Counted from the stretch's first letter, positions 20,346 through 29,214 are shown. The stretch is DNA of 64,000 nucleotides from JACMLD01 sp047602295 (GCA_047602295.1 JASGHP010000001.1:4154001-4218000), one strand, 5' to 3'. Translations and numbers: made by a program. Notes: generated from the letters alone by a model not told the origin.

Positions 20346-21416
20346 ATGACTGATAGTATGTCATACAATTTGAAATCAAACTGCCTCAAATTCAGTTCTT
20401 TATTAGCTTTTCTGCTATTGTTGCAGCCGGTGTGGGGCCAATATAATTTTAGTGGGTTAGACGACCTGGTTGCTAAGAATGAAAAGGTAGTAGGCAAAGA
20501 TGTAATTGTGATGATTTATAAAGACGGTAAGCTGGTCTATACCAAACAAACCAATAAAGAGTTTACCCCTAAAACCCAGGCCCCGATTGCCGATGCCAGT
20601 AAGTGGCTGACTGCTGCATTGGCCATGATGTTTGTAGAAGAAGGCAAAATATCACTTGATGATCCTGTTACCAAATACATCCCCATTTTTGGTTCCTACA
20701 GCAAAAAGTATATCACCATCCGCAATTGTCTTGCCCAAACCACCGGCATTCACGCTGAAGAACCAGGTTTGAAGGCGGCTATTCAAAACAGGAAATATGA
20801 AACTTTAGAAGATGAGGTAAATGCGTTTGCAAAAAGGGAAATTGAGCGCAACCCTAACGAAATGTTTTTTTACAGCAATATAGGTGTGAATATCGTGGGA
20901 CGGGTATTGGAAATCGTCAGTAAAAAAGGATTTGATCGTTTAATAGCAGATAAACTCCTGCGCCCTTTAAAAATGCGACAAACAAGTTTTTCCGGCGATT
21001 TTGATAAAGCTCAGAACCCATCCGGCGGCGCTGTTTCTAACGCCAATGATTATATGAATTTCTTAAGCATGATATTGAACAAAGGCATGTTTGAAGGAAA
21101 ACGTTTGATTAGCGAACAATCCATTGCTGAAATGCAAAAGGTGCAAACAGGTAGTGCTGCAATAAAATACCAGCCAGCTATAACCTTGGGATATGGTTAT
21201 GGATTAGGCGTATGGATTAGAGATAAAGATGCAACCGGCGCAGGTACTGTAATTACCAGCCCTGGCATTTATGGCACTTATCCTATAATAGATAATTGCC
21301 GTGGTTATGCAGCGTTGGTTTTTGTAAGCAAGCTGATGGATGACCAGAAGAAAGTATTTTATGATGATATGAAGGAAATAATTGATCAACAGATAAGCAG
21401 CAGCAATTGCAAATAA
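20346..21416 (+). CDS. Beta-lactamase-fold serine hydrolase homologue lacking the catalytic Ser
   Basis: The protein has 356 residues. A signal peptide (about 15-31, ending VWGQ) directs it to the periplasm. The fold is that of the class C beta-lactamase/esterase family: IYKDGKLVYTKQT in the first strands, the helix-2 region IADASKWLTAALAM, VEEGKISLDDPVTKYIP, and the second motif FYSN (Tyr-x-Asn). The first motif should be Ser-x-x-Lys; here it reads Asp83-Ala-Ser-Lys86, so the nucleophile position carries Asp (codon GAT). The protein may be inactive, may use Ser85, or may act as a binding protein. ATG 20358 is an alternative start. Confidence 0.8.
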   Translation: MTDSMSYNLKSNCLKFSSLLAFLLLLQPVWGQYNFSGLDDLVAKNEKVVGKDVIVMIYKDGKLVYTKQTNKEFTPKTQAPIADASKWLTAALAMMFVEEGKISLDDPVTKYIPIFGSYSKKYITIRNCLAQTTGIHAEEPGLKAAIQNRKYETLEDEVNAFAKREIERNPNEMFFYSNIGVNIVGRVLEIVSKKGFDRLIADKLLRPLKMRQTSFSGDFDKAQNPSGGAVSNANDYMNFLSMILNKGMFEGKRLISEQSIAEMQKVQTGSAAIKYQPAITLGYGYGLGVWIRDKDATGAGTVITSPGIYGTYPIIDNCRGYAALVFVSKLMDDQKKVFYDDMKEIIDQQISSSNCK

Positions 21417-21456
21417 GTTACCAATGCTGGCTCAATAGAATTATTCTTACCCAAAT

Positions 21457-21488
21457 AAAAATGTCACCTCGTTTGGGGTGACATTTTT
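21457..21488. terminator. Bidirectional intrinsic terminator
   Basis: Perfect 12-base arms (21457-21468 and 21477-21488) with an 8-base loop lie between the convergent hydrolase and aminotransferase genes. Confidence 0.9.
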
Positions 21489-21511
21489 TTATAGAGATAA
21501 TAATTACCTGC

Positions 21512-22702
21512 TTATTTCAGCTTTGCCAGTGCATCTTTAATGCGCACCCATGCTTTTTCAATATTCTGCATGCTATTGGCAAATGAGAAACGAACACAGT
21601 TTGGTTCGCCAAATGCATCGCCCATTACAGAAGATACATGCGCAGTATTTAAAAGGTACATACAGAAGTCAGCAGCATTGCTTACAGTAGTTGTACCATC
21701 TGTTTTGCCATAGTAGTAGCTAACATCAGGAAAAATATAAAATGCACCTTCTGGTTCGAAACATTTAACACCGGGCACTTCTTTTATAATTTCCAATACG
21801 CGTTTGCGTCTGCGGGTAAATTCTTCAGTCATTTCTTTTGAAGGACGCAAATCACCTACTAAAGCTGCAATAGCCGCTCTTTGTGTAACGGCAGTTGCGC
21901 CGCTGGTAAACTGCCCTTGCAATTTTTCACAACCTTTAGCTACTTCAACATTTGAAGCGATGTAGCCAAGGCGCCAGCCAGTCATAGCAAATCCTTTACT
22001 TAAACCATTTACTATAATGATGCGCTCTTTCAGGTCATCAAACTGTGCGATGCTCTCATGAGCGCCTACAAAATTGATATACTCATAAATCTCGTCGGAG
22101 ATAATGTAAATATTCGGGTGTTTGCGAAATACAACAGCCAGCGCTTCTAATTCAGCTTTGCTATAAACCGCACCTGATGGATTGCAGGGAGAAGAAAACA
22201 AAAACATTTTTGTTTTTGGTGTGATAGCTGCTTCCAATTCTGCAGGAGTGATTTTATAACCATTCTCCACTTTTGTTCTTACCGCAACTACTTTACCGCG
22301 TGCAATTTTTACAAGCTCGCTATAAGTAACCCAGAAAGGTGTAGGAATGATTACTTCTTCGTTATCGTCTACCACTGCAAGAATAGCATTCGCTAAACTC
22401 TGCTTAGCACCTGTAGATACTATAATGTTCTCAGGTTTATAATCAAGATTGTTATCACGTTTAAGTTTTGCACATACGGCTTCACGCAAATCAAGGTAGC
22501 CAGCTACGGGAGTGTAATGAGAGTAGTTATCGTCTACTGCTTTCTTAGCTGCATCCTTAATATGAACGGGGGTATCAAAGTCTGGTTCACCCAGGCTTAA
22601 ATCAATTACATCTATTCCTTTGGCGCGGAGTTCCCTGCCAAGTTTGGCCATCTTAAGTGTTTCAGGCTCATTGAATCGTTGAAGTACTGATGAAAGTGCC
22701 AT
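21512..22702 (-). CDS. PLP-dependent class I aminotransferase (aspartate aminotransferase-like)
   Basis: This 396-residue fold-type I aminotransferase probably moves amino groups between aspartate and 2-oxoglutarate. Family marks are IDLSLGEPDFDTP near residue 34, NYSHYTPVAGYLDLREA, the substrate-binding SPCNPSGAVY near 170, DEIYEYINF, and the PLP lysine in LSKGFAMTGWRLGYIAS (about 235-251). The second Arg for the substrate carboxylate is in PNCVRFSFANS. The sequence is closest to the AspB/AspC-Ibeta type of Gram-positive bacteria and thermophiles. Some members also use prephenate, so the substrate is not certain. It stands alone. Confidence 0.92.
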   Translation of the reverse strand: MALSSVLQRFNEPETLKMAKLGRELRAKGIDVIDLSLGEPDFDTPVHIKDAAKKAVDDNYSHYTPVAGYLDLREAVCAKLKRDNNLDYKPENIIVSTGAKQSLANAILAVVDDNEEVIIPTPFWVTYSELVKIARGKVVAVRTKVENGYKITPAELEAAITPKTKMFLFSSPCNPSGAVYSKAELEALAVVFRKHPNIYIISDEIYEYINFVGAHESIAQFDDLKERIIIVNGLSKGFAMTGWRLGYIASNVEVAKGCEKLQGQFTSGATAVTQRAAIAALVGDLRPSKEMTEEFTRRRKRVLEIIKEVPGVKCFEPEGAFYIFPDVSYYYGKTDGTTTVSNAADFCMYLLNTAHVSSVMGDAFGEPNCVRFSFANSMQNIEKAWVRIKDALAKLK

Positions 22703-22993
22703 TATTTACTTTGTGTTTTTTGAGGGCACAAAAGTAATGATAGAATGCCTGTTAAAAAAAGTTTTAAGTTATAGGTGATAAGTTTTAAGAAATATCCGAG
22801 ACTGTTTATAAGATTTTGGCATATACCTGGACCTAGTAAGATAAATTTAAAAACCTTACTTCCTTAAAATGGCAAAGGCCCAAGCTAAAAGAAATGGCTT
22901 TCGCCAAACCTTTTACCTCAAACCTTAAAGAAAAGCCCTCCTGAGAACAGGACGGCCTCTAACGATTGCTTGCCATATGAAAAAAAAGTGAAA
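22703..22993. other. Intergenic region with an AAGTTTTAAG word repeat
   Basis: Upstream of the aminotransferase the word AAGTTTTAAG occurs twice or nearly so (about 22757-22791) around ATAGGTGATA. The remainder, down to the lipoprotein stop, shows no gene or clear terminator. Confidence 0.4.
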
Positions 22994-23206
22994 TTATTTT
23001 TTCAGAGAATCAACTTTAGCTTTGATAGTGTCAGTAGCAGCTTTAGCAGTTGAATCAATTGTAGTTTTTGCGCTATCAGCAACAGCTTTAACAGTTGAGT
23101 CAACAGTAGCTTTTGCGCTATCAGCAGCAGCAGCAGCAGTTTCAGTTGAGTTGTTGCAAGATGCTACGAATGCGCCAATAGCTAAAACTAAAAGAAGCTT
23201 TTTCAT
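22994..23206 (-). CDS. Small lipoprotein with 11-residue repeats
   Basis: The protein has 70 residues. Signal MKKLLLVLAIGAFVASC gives a lipobox with Cys17. The mature part is almost entirely repeats of the form DSxxKAxxD/DSTxK with 11-residue spacing, rich in Ala, Asp, Lys, Ser and Thr, and it should form an amphipathic helix like those of LEA-type or Lpp-like proteins. A cell-envelope spacer or stress protein is possible; the function is unknown. It is divergent from an ECF sigma gene 142 bases away, so it could belong to that regulon. Confidence 0.7.
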   Translation of the reverse strand: MKKLLLVLAIGAFVASCNNSTETAAAAADSAKATVDSTVKAVADSAKTTIDSTAKAATDTIKAKVDSLKK

Positions 23207-23348
23207 TTGTTTGTGTTTTGTTTGTAAAATAATGGTTTGAAGCTTTATACGATAAAGAGGAAAAGGTAACCCGCCTTTTTAAATATTTTTTTTTGAGGGT
23301 GTGTTTGGGTTACAATTTGTTAATTTGGGTATTAAATACTACCGATAA

Positions 23349-23918
23349 GTGACTACAGCGTTCCAGGAAAAAGAATTATTGAAAGGACTTGCCAAAAGTG
23401 ATAAAAAAGCCGCGGAGACCATTTATAAAGATCACTATAACATGGTTCAGGCATTGATTATCAACAACAACGGTTCTGCAGACGATGCCAGGGATATTTT
23501 TCAGGAGACCATGATAGTGCTGTACGAAAAAGCTAAATCCGGCAGTTTTGAACTGAACTGTCAATTGAAAACCTTCATTTATTCGGTCAGTAAAAGACTG
23601 TGGCTGAAACGTTTGCACCAGTTGCAAAAATATGGAGGCCAGGTTGATACAATGACCGAAACCGTACCCGTAGAAGAAGATATAGAAAGCCACGAGCAGC
23701 GTAACAATGCTTTTAAGGCTATGGAGAAATCGCTCATGAATTTGGGTGAACCATGCAAAAGCCTGATTGAAGCTTATTACCTGCAAAAACGAAGCATGAC
23801 TGAAATAGCAGGCAGTTTTGGTTATACCAATGCAGACAATGCGAAAAACCAGAAATACAAATGCCTGATGCGGTTGAAAAAATTATTCTTTGCGCAACAT
23901 AAAAATAAAGAGGAATGA
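23349..23918 (+). CDS. ECF-type RNA polymerase sigma factor
   Basis: The 189-residue sigma factor starts at GTG 23349. Region 2 is visible as AETIYKDHYNMVQALIINNNGSADDARDIFQETMIVLYEKAK (roughly residues 18-58), followed by the -10-recognition helix with WLKRLHQLQ. Region 4 is LGEPCKSLIEAYYLQKRSMTEIAGSFGYTNADNAKNQKYKCLMRLKKLF. Its stop overlaps the start of the next gene by four bases (ATGA), so sigma and protease are translationally coupled. The partner takes the place usually held by an anti-sigma factor. The target promoters are unknown. Confidence 0.88.
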   Translation: MTTAFQEKELLKGLAKSDKKAAETIYKDHYNMVQALIINNNGSADDARDIFQETMIVLYEKAKSGSFELNCQLKTFIYSVSKRLWLKRLHQLQKYGGQVDTMTETVPVEEDIESHEQRNNAFKAMEKSLMNLGEPCKSLIEAYYLQKRSMTEIAGSFGYTNADNAKNQKYKCLMRLKKLFFAQHKNKEE

Positions 23919-25018
23919 TGGAAGATATTCAATTATCAGACGCGGTTGAACGCTACCTGCAAGGTCAAATGAATGCAGAAGAACTGGCACATTTTGAACA
24001 ACTCCGAAAATCAAAGCCGGAAGTTGATCAATATGTGGTAGAACAAAGCCTTTTCCTTACCCAATTAAATGAGTTTGGCGAAAGAAAGCAATTCTTTTCT
24101 GCATTGCAGGAAATCCATAATAATTTATTGGATAATGGCGACATCAAAACCCTTGTTCCCAAAACAAAGGTTGTTGACATGTTCAAAAAATACCGCCGTG
24201 TATGGGCTGTAGCAGCTTCTATTGCGGGTATTATTGCTATAACTATAAGTGGTTTGGTGGCTTATTTCACGCCTAATTTAACTAAACCTCAAATAGAAGT
24301 TTTAAGACGCGAAGTTTCTAAACTAAAGACACAGCAAAATGCTCTAACCGATGAGGTAAGAAGCGACAAAGGCAAAATAAACAGGGTTCCTGTAGGCGAG
24401 GATTTCAAATTTGGCGGCACTGGCTTCTTAATTGATGGAAAAGGATATCTGGTTACAAATGCACACGTTATAAAAAATGCTAAGACTATTATTGTCCAAA
24501 GTAAAGGGCAAGAATATAAAGCTTCATTAGTTAAAGTAGATACCGATAAAGATCTTGCAATACTTAAAATAGACGATAACGAGTTCAAACCATTCGGCGC
24601 TCTTCCTTATGGATTTAAAAAATCTGGTGCAGATTTGGGCGAACAGATTTTTACTTTGGGCTTTCCTAAAGATGAAATTGTATATGGCGAAGGATATATG
24701 AGTGCCAAAACAGGTTTCAACGGAGATACTATGAGCTGCCAGATTTCAGTACCAGCTAATCCTGGTAATAGCGGTGGTCCTGTATTCAATAAAAATGGAG
24801 AAGTAGTTGGCATCTTAAGTACACGCCAGTTGCAAGCTCAGGGCTTTGTATTTGCCGTAACAACAAAAAACATTTTTAAATCTTTGGAAGATTTGAAAAA
24901 AGATACAGCCTACCAAAATATTAAGCTTAACGCTCTTTCTTCTGTAAAAGGAATGGAAAGGCCACAGCAAATTAAAAAGATTGAAGACTGCGTTTTCCTG
25001 GTAAAAACTTACCAATAA
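23915..25018 (+). CDS. Membrane-anchored trypsin-like protease with an anti-sigma-like N-terminal domain
   Basis: The protein has 367 residues. Residues 1-95 are a cytoplasmic helical domain of the kind seen at the N terminus of anti-sigma factors (VERYLQGQMNAEELAHFEQL), without a zinc-finger motif. A single membrane helix (about 96-118) is followed by a short coiled coil (124-150) and a periplasmic S1C/HtrA-like trypsin domain with His184 (TNAHV), Asp213 (KDLAIL) and Ser286 (GNSGGP). There is no PDZ domain. It overlaps the upstream ECF sigma gene by four bases. Inference: the N-terminal domain holds the sigma factor and the periplasmic protease senses or executes the release signal. The enzyme may instead be a DegS-like housekeeping protease. 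Confidence 0.8.
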   Translation: MMEDIQLSDAVERYLQGQMNAEELAHFEQLRKSKPEVDQYVVEQSLFLTQLNEFGERKQFFSALQEIHNNLLDNGDIKTLVPKTKVVDMFKKYRRVWAVAASIAGIIAITISGLVAYFTPNLTKPQIEVLRREVSKLKTQQNALTDEVRSDKGKINRVPVGEDFKFGGTGFLIDGKGYLVTNAHVIKNAKTIIVQSKGQEYKASLVKVDTDKDLAILKIDDNEFKPFGALPYGFKKSGADLGEQIFTLGFPKDEIVYGEGYMSAKTGFNGDTMSCQISVPANPGNSGGPVFNKNGEVVGILSTRQLQAQGFVFAVTTKNIFKSLEDLKKDTAYQNIKLNALSSVKGMERPQQIKKIEDCVFLVKTYQ

Positions 25019-25058
25019 ACGTTCACCTTATTTTTCCTGGTTAATGCTTACAAACTAT

Positions 25059-25083
25059 AAAAGCCCCTTCAACAGGGGCTTTT
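25059..25083. terminator. Intrinsic terminator after the protease gene
   Basis: Perfect 10-base arms (25059-25068 and 25074-25083) with a 5-base loop end the sigma-protease operon. Confidence 0.88.
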
Positions 25084-25189
25084 GTATTTACCCCCACCCC
25101 TAAAGGGGAGCAAGGTGAAACGATTAATAAAAAGTTTGAACGCTATATCAGCAATGCGTGAGACACACATCAACGAAGCGCCTCTTCAT

Positions 25190-25227
25190 TTGCCACATTT
25201 ACCACATTTTCACATTTGTCACATTTC
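25190..25227. repeat. CACATTT word repeats abutting a stop codon
   Basis: Five degenerate copies of a nine-base word (variants of CACATTTGC, CACATTTAC, CACATTTTC, CACATTTGT) run in tandem up to the minus-strand stop codon at 25229. Confidence 0.75.
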
Positions 25228-25228
25228 A

Positions 25229-26131
25229 TTACTTCCAGAGACTGGTAGGGTATTCTCCGGCATTTACCAACGCATCCAGGCTAGCTTTTACACCAGGAGC
25301 ATCTTCTTTATAAGTAACCCCAAACCACTGGGCAGAAGTAGGTATTACTTTTATAACGCCATCACCACTATTGATAAACTCATCAGCAACAATAGGAATG
25401 AAAAACTCTGATTTGATATTGCTTAGATTCTTTCCAAGAAACTCGTTGAATAATTTCTCTGAATAAGGAAAGATGGAAGGAGAAAAGCACCAGAAATTCA
25501 TTGACACGCTTGAATTTAATGGCAACTCTTTTGGCTCCTGGTTGTCATCGCAAACAATTTTTCCATTCTGGCGGGAAATATTAATGCGCTCTGCAATAGC
25601 AGTAAGATTGCCTTTATCATCTACCTGGCAAACACCACGATTAACAGTGCCATTATCTGAAAGCGTTTTCAGCAAATCGTAACCAATAATAGAATACACT
25701 TTATCCGCAGCATCCTGGGTTAAAAATTTATATGCTTTCTCAAATGCATCGCGACCATAAAAATCATCTGCATTAATAACTGCAAATGGCTCGTTGATGG
25801 CATTCTTTGCACAAAGCACTGCATGCGCAGTACCCCATGGCTTAGTACGATCTGCTGGCACCTGGTATCCGTCTGTAAAAGCGTGTAAATCCTGGAACAC
25901 ATAATCAACCGCTACCCTGCCGTTCAATTTTGGTTCAAATATTTCTTTGAAGTCTGCATGAAACTCTTTGCGTATAATAAAAACCACTTTTTTGAAACCA
26001 GCACGTATTGCGTCGAAGATAGAATAATCAACAATAGTCTCACCGCTAGGCCCAAACGATTGTATCTGTTTCATACTGCCATAACGCGATGCCATACCGG
26101 CTGCAAGAATAAGGAGTGTAGGTTGCTTCAT
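25229..26131 (-). CDS. Sugar-phosphate nucleotidyltransferase-like protein
   Basis: With the start at ATG 26131 the protein is 300 residues long and opens with the nucleotide-binding signature LLILAAGMASRYG, followed by the typical GETIVDYSIFDAIRAG and the metal-binding acidic motif VINADDFYG. These mark the NTP_transferase family that makes NDP-sugars. The in-frame upstream extension to 26197 adds residues unlike this family and is rejected. Known relatives in Bacteroidota are linked to choline/aminoglycoside kinases or to sugar activation; no such partner is adjacent, so the substrate is unknown. Its stop codon abuts a CACATTT word repeat. Confidence 0.85.
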   Translation of the reverse strand: MKQPTLLILAAGMASRYGSMKQIQSFGPSGETIVDYSIFDAIRAGFKKVVFIIRKEFHADFKEIFEPKLNGRVAVDYVFQDLHAFTDGYQVPADRTKPWGTAHAVLCAKNAINEPFAVINADDFYGRDAFEKAYKFLTQDAADKVYSIIGYDLLKTLSDNGTVNRGVCQVDDKGNLTAIAERINISRQNGKIVCDDNQEPKELPLNSSVSMNFWCFSPSIFPYSEKLFNEFLGKNLSNIKSEFFIPIVADEFINSGDGVIKVIPTSAQWFGVTYKEDAPGVKASLDALVNAGEYPTSLWK

Positions 26132-26188
26132 TATTTTATTTTTTGTCGGCACGAAAATATAAAATAAAGTTGTGGAACAAAATTCAGC

Positions 26189-27102
26189 ATGAATCAATTA
26201 CCGGAAAATATGGTCAATCTGGAGGCAATTACTATTGATGAGCCCTATTGGCCTGCGGCTGGTAATAATGATATAACATTGGAAGTACTGCGGCTCGACA
26301 AAATAGACCCGTTTATCTCTGGCAACAAGTGGTTCAAATTAAAATACCACCTGCAGCATGCATTGCAAAACCAATTGCCTACTGTAATTACATTTGGAGG
26401 CGCCTATTCAAACCATATACTTGCAATTGCCTGCGCCGTGCAAAAGGCAGGCCTGCACAGTATAGGCATTATACGCGGGGAGCAGCCCGCTCAGCTTTCG
26501 CATACACTGATGGCCGCAGAAGGCTTTGGTATGAAATTGGTTTTTGTAAGCCGCGAGCAGTACAATCAAAAAAAAGATCTGCGTTTATAAGCTGGTTATT
26601 AGAACAATATGGCCCGGCGGCAATAATTCCGGAAGGCGGGGAAGGCAGCCTTGGAGTGAAAGGCGCAACAGAAATTGCGGCACATTTCCAGGCAGAAAAA
26701 TATACGCATGTGCTTTGTGCAGTAGGAACCGGCACAGTTTTATCTGGTTTGATGAAAGCAATGCCTTCTGGTACGCAGTTGGTAGGAATACCAGTTCTAA
26801 AAGGCTTTGAAACATGGCAGCCAGAAGGATTAAATGACAAAGAACAAAAACAGTTGCAATTAATAACAGGATATCATTTTGGAGGCTATGCAAAAAAGGA
26901 TGCGGCACTGATTAGTTTTATGAATGAATGGTACGCGGCTACCAATATTCCTTCGGATTTTGTTTATACAGGAAAGCTCTTTTTTGCTGTTGATGACCTG
27001 CTTAAGCAAGGTTTTTTTCCACAGAAAAGTAAACTGTTGATTATTCATAGCGGCGGACTGCAGGGAAATAGTTCTTTGCCTGCAAAAACGCTCAATTTTT
27101 AA
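26189..27102 (+). pseudogene. ACC deaminase/D-cysteine desulfhydrase-like PLP enzyme, frameshifted
   Basis: The first frame (26189-26590) gives the N-terminal half with the PLP-lysine motif ISGNKWFKLKY, then TFGGAYSNHILAIACA. It ends at a TAA shortly after QYNQKKDLR. The second half is in the -1 frame and runs from about 26584 to 27102, with PEGGEGSLGVKGATEI, the phosphate-binding VGTGTVLSGL and IHSGGLQG. Together they make one family-length protein of about 304 residues. The shift lies either at TTT 26584-26586 (one T missing) or at the A8 run at 26568-26575, which could also slip. It may be a mutation, a sequencing error or slippage. The family degrades D-cysteine or aminocyclopropane carboxylate to ammonia and a keto acid. 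Confidence 0.85.
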
Positions 27103-27122
27103 CCAGTATGGACACTGGCGGC

Positions 27123-27130
27123 TATATTTG
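27123..27130 (+). promoter_or_regulatory. -7 element of the PEK-rich protein gene
   Basis: TATATTTG matches TAnnTTTG, with TTTT about 22 bases upstream. It lies 41 bases before ATG 27171, which argues against the in-frame start at 27108. Confidence 0.5.
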
Positions 27131-27170
27131 CATTCTTTTAAAAAGGCTTATAATTATATTAACCCAAAGC

Positions 27171-28169
27171 ATGCTTCGACAGTTTGGAATTTTATTGCTG
27201 ATTAGCTGTGTAAGTTTTGTTGCTGCCGCCCAGGACACTCTTCCTTCGTTTAGCCTTGTAAACAAAGGCAATAACCGCATTATTATTAGTTGGAGCAACC
27301 CTTACGAGAACATCCGCCAGCTTTCCATTCAACGCTCTGCAGATAGCTTAAAAAACTTCAAATCTATATTAACACTGCCAGACCCTACCGTACCACAAAA
27401 CGGTTTTGCAGATACCAAAGCTCCCGCCGGTCCTGTTTATTACAGGTTATACATTCTATTAGATAGCGGCATTTATATTTTTAGTAAATCTAAAAGCCCG
27501 GTTTGGGATACTATCCGTGTAAGACAGGTGCCCAAAGAGCCAAAACCGGTTGAGGAAGTAGCTATTGATTTGCCCAAACCAGTAGATACGGCAAAAGAAA
27601 AACCGGTTGTAGTGGAAGAGCCTAAGAAAGAAACAACTGTACCCAAAGATGTTGTAAAGAAAGAGCCGGAAAAAAAGGAACCTGAGAAAAAAGCACCTGA
27701 GAAAAAAGAGACTGTAAAAACAGAGCCGCCAAAGCCTAAGGAAATTCCTGAGAAAATGATTGCTGTAAAAAGGAATGATACTTTGATTGCAGAAGTGGGC
27801 GAACGTTCCATTAAACGCTATAAAGATTCTGTATCACTAAAAACAAAAGACACCGCAGTATTTGCAGGCACAGACACGTTGCTTATAAAAGTCTTTGTAC
27901 CAAAATTTGTTTACAAACCTTCTAAGTTCGTATTTACAGAAAAAGATGGCAACGTAAAAATTTTGCTTCCACAAGCCTCTGAGAAAAAATACACGATTAA
28001 ATTCTTTGATGAACAAGGGGTTCCTGTATTCGACATCAAACAAATAAAAACCACTTCACTAACACTTGACAAAACAAATTTTGTGCGTGCAGGCTGGTTT
28101 AAATTTGAGCTGTATGAAGATGGAGTTATAAAAGAGAAAAGCAAACTTTTTGTGCCAAAGGATTTTTAG
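27171..28169 (+). CDS. Secreted protein with a Pro/Glu/Lys-rich linker, function unknown
   Basis: From ATG 27171 the protein has 332 residues and a signal peptide ending near FVAAAQ (about 20). Residues 25-120 look like a fibronectin type III-like domain (IIISWSNPYENIRQLSIQRS ... VYYRLYILLDSG). Residues about 130-215 are a highly charged linker built from PEKKEPEKK-type units, suited to span the peptidoglycan or periplasm. A second beta-rich domain (about 245-330) ends in KLFVPKDF. There is no membrane anchor, catalytic motif or sorting domain. The start at 27108 is rejected because a promoter element lies inside that extension. The architecture suggests a structural envelope protein. Confidence 0.7.
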   Translation: MLRQFGILLLISCVSFVAAAQDTLPSFSLVNKGNNRIIISWSNPYENIRQLSIQRSADSLKNFKSILTLPDPTVPQNGFADTKAPAGPVYYRLYILLDSGIYIFSKSKSPVWDTIRVRQVPKEPKPVEEVAIDLPKPVDTAKEKPVVVEEPKKETTVPKDVVKKEPEKKEPEKKAPEKKETVKTEPPKPKEIPEKMIAVKRNDTLIAEVGERSIKRYKDSVSLKTKDTAVFAGTDTLLIKVFVPKFVYKPSKFVFTEKDGNVKILLPQASEKKYTIKFFDEQGVPVFDIKQIKTTSLTLDKTNFVRAGWFKFELYEDGVIKEKSKLFVPKDF

Positions 28170-28306
28170 GGAAAGCCATCAGCTGCAAGCTCTTAACTAT
28201 TAGTTATTAAAAATTACTGATTACTATTTTCATTTTTAATCGCAAAAATGGATGCTATAATAATAGCGAGTTGCTAATTATCAACCCCCTACTCACGACT
28301 GACCAC

Positions 28307-29044
28307 TCACGTATTCTCTAACGCTACCCCAAAAACTTTTTCAAAGTTTCTCTTAACTCGTTCTTTTGCTTCTTCAAAATCTACTGGCTTACCTAATTCT
28401 TTTTCAAGCGATGTCACCTGCTTGTTTTGTATACCACAGGGAATGATATTATCGAAGTAAGAAAGATTTGTATTTACATTAAACGCAAAACCATGCATGG
28501 TTACCCAGCGGCTGCAACGTACTCCTATTGCGCAGATTTTTCTTTCCTTGCCTGGAACGCCCGGGTCTAACCACACACCTGTTTCACCAGCAGAACGTTC
28601 GCCTTTTAATCCGTATTCGGCCATCGTTTCAATCATTACATCTTCCAGGTTACGCAAGTAGCGGCCAATATCTGTATAAAATTTCTCCAGGTCTAATATT
28701 GGATAACCCACAATTTGTTGTGGGCCATGAAAAGTAATATCTCCTCCCCTGTTTGTATAAAAAAACTCAATCCCTCTTGCCAGTCTTTCTTCCTCACTTA
28801 TCAATACATTGCTTATGTTACCGCTTTTGCCCAAAGTATAAACAGGTGGATGTTCTACAAACAACAACCGGTGAGTTGTATCGGGTACTGTGTCCTGAGT
28901 AGCAATGCCATCGCCTTCAGCAACTGCTTCCAGGTTGCGAGCCATTGCTTTTATGGCTACGTTTTCGCGAAGTAATTGCTCCTGGTAATCCCACGCGGTT
29001 TTATAATCCATCCCACCCAAATCCTGAAAATACACTGTTTGCAT
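28307..29044 (-). CDS. lipB: Lipoyl(octanoyl) transferase LipB
   Basis: LipB moves octanoyl groups from acyl carrier protein to lipoyl domains of 2-oxoacid dehydrogenases, in the cytoplasm. Family marks are LLFVEHPPVYTLGKSG, RGGDITFHGPQQIVGYPI, the conserved lysine region RKICAIGV, and the catalytic Cys in IIPCGIQNKQVTSL. I use ATG 29044; the open frame reaches a TTG at 29053, but that codon overlaps a TAACTTTG element (29058-29051, minus strand) that may be the promoter. The stop codon lies next to ACTCACGACT words (28290-28312). It is divergent from the pseudouridine synthase gene. Confidence 0.95.
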   Translation of the reverse strand: MQTVYFQDLGGMDYKTAWDYQEQLLRENVAIKAMARNLEAVAEGDGIATQDTVPDTTHRLLFVEHPPVYTLGKSGNISNVLISEEERLARGIEFFYTNRGGDITFHGPQQIVGYPILDLEKFYTDIGRYLRNLEDVMIETMAEYGLKGERSAGETGVWLDPGVPGKERKICAIGVRCSRWVTMHGFAFNVNTNLSYFDNIIPCGIQNKQVTSLEKELGKPVDFEEAKERVKRNFEKVFGVALENT

Positions 29045-29094
29045 AGTTTGCAAAGTTACGGCGATTGTTTCAATGGTTAATTAGTTAAGCCATT

Positions 29095-29130
29095 GCTTGG
29101 AATTAGTAATTAATAATTAGTAATTAAAAA
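29095..29130. repeat. AATTAGTAATTAATAATTAG word repeat
   Basis: The lipB-rluA-family spacer holds the same AT word (AATTAGTAATTA and variants) as the spacers at 40218-40262, 40402-40434 and 60282-60378. It is followed by CTTCTGACCTCTGGCTTCCG words up to 29180. Confidence 0.7.
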
Positions 29131-29190
29131 TTGGGCTGACATCTAATCTCAGACTTCTGACCTCTGGCTTCCGACTTCTCCCTAATAAAG

Positions 29191-29198
29191 TATATTTG
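29191..29198 (+). promoter_or_regulatory. -7 element upstream of the pseudouridine synthase gene
   Basis: TATATTTG matches TAnnTTTG and lies 17 bases before the ATG at 29215. No clear -33 element is seen because that region is word-repeat DNA. Confidence 0.45.
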
Positions 29199-29214
29199 CA
29201 AAAATTTTGACCAC

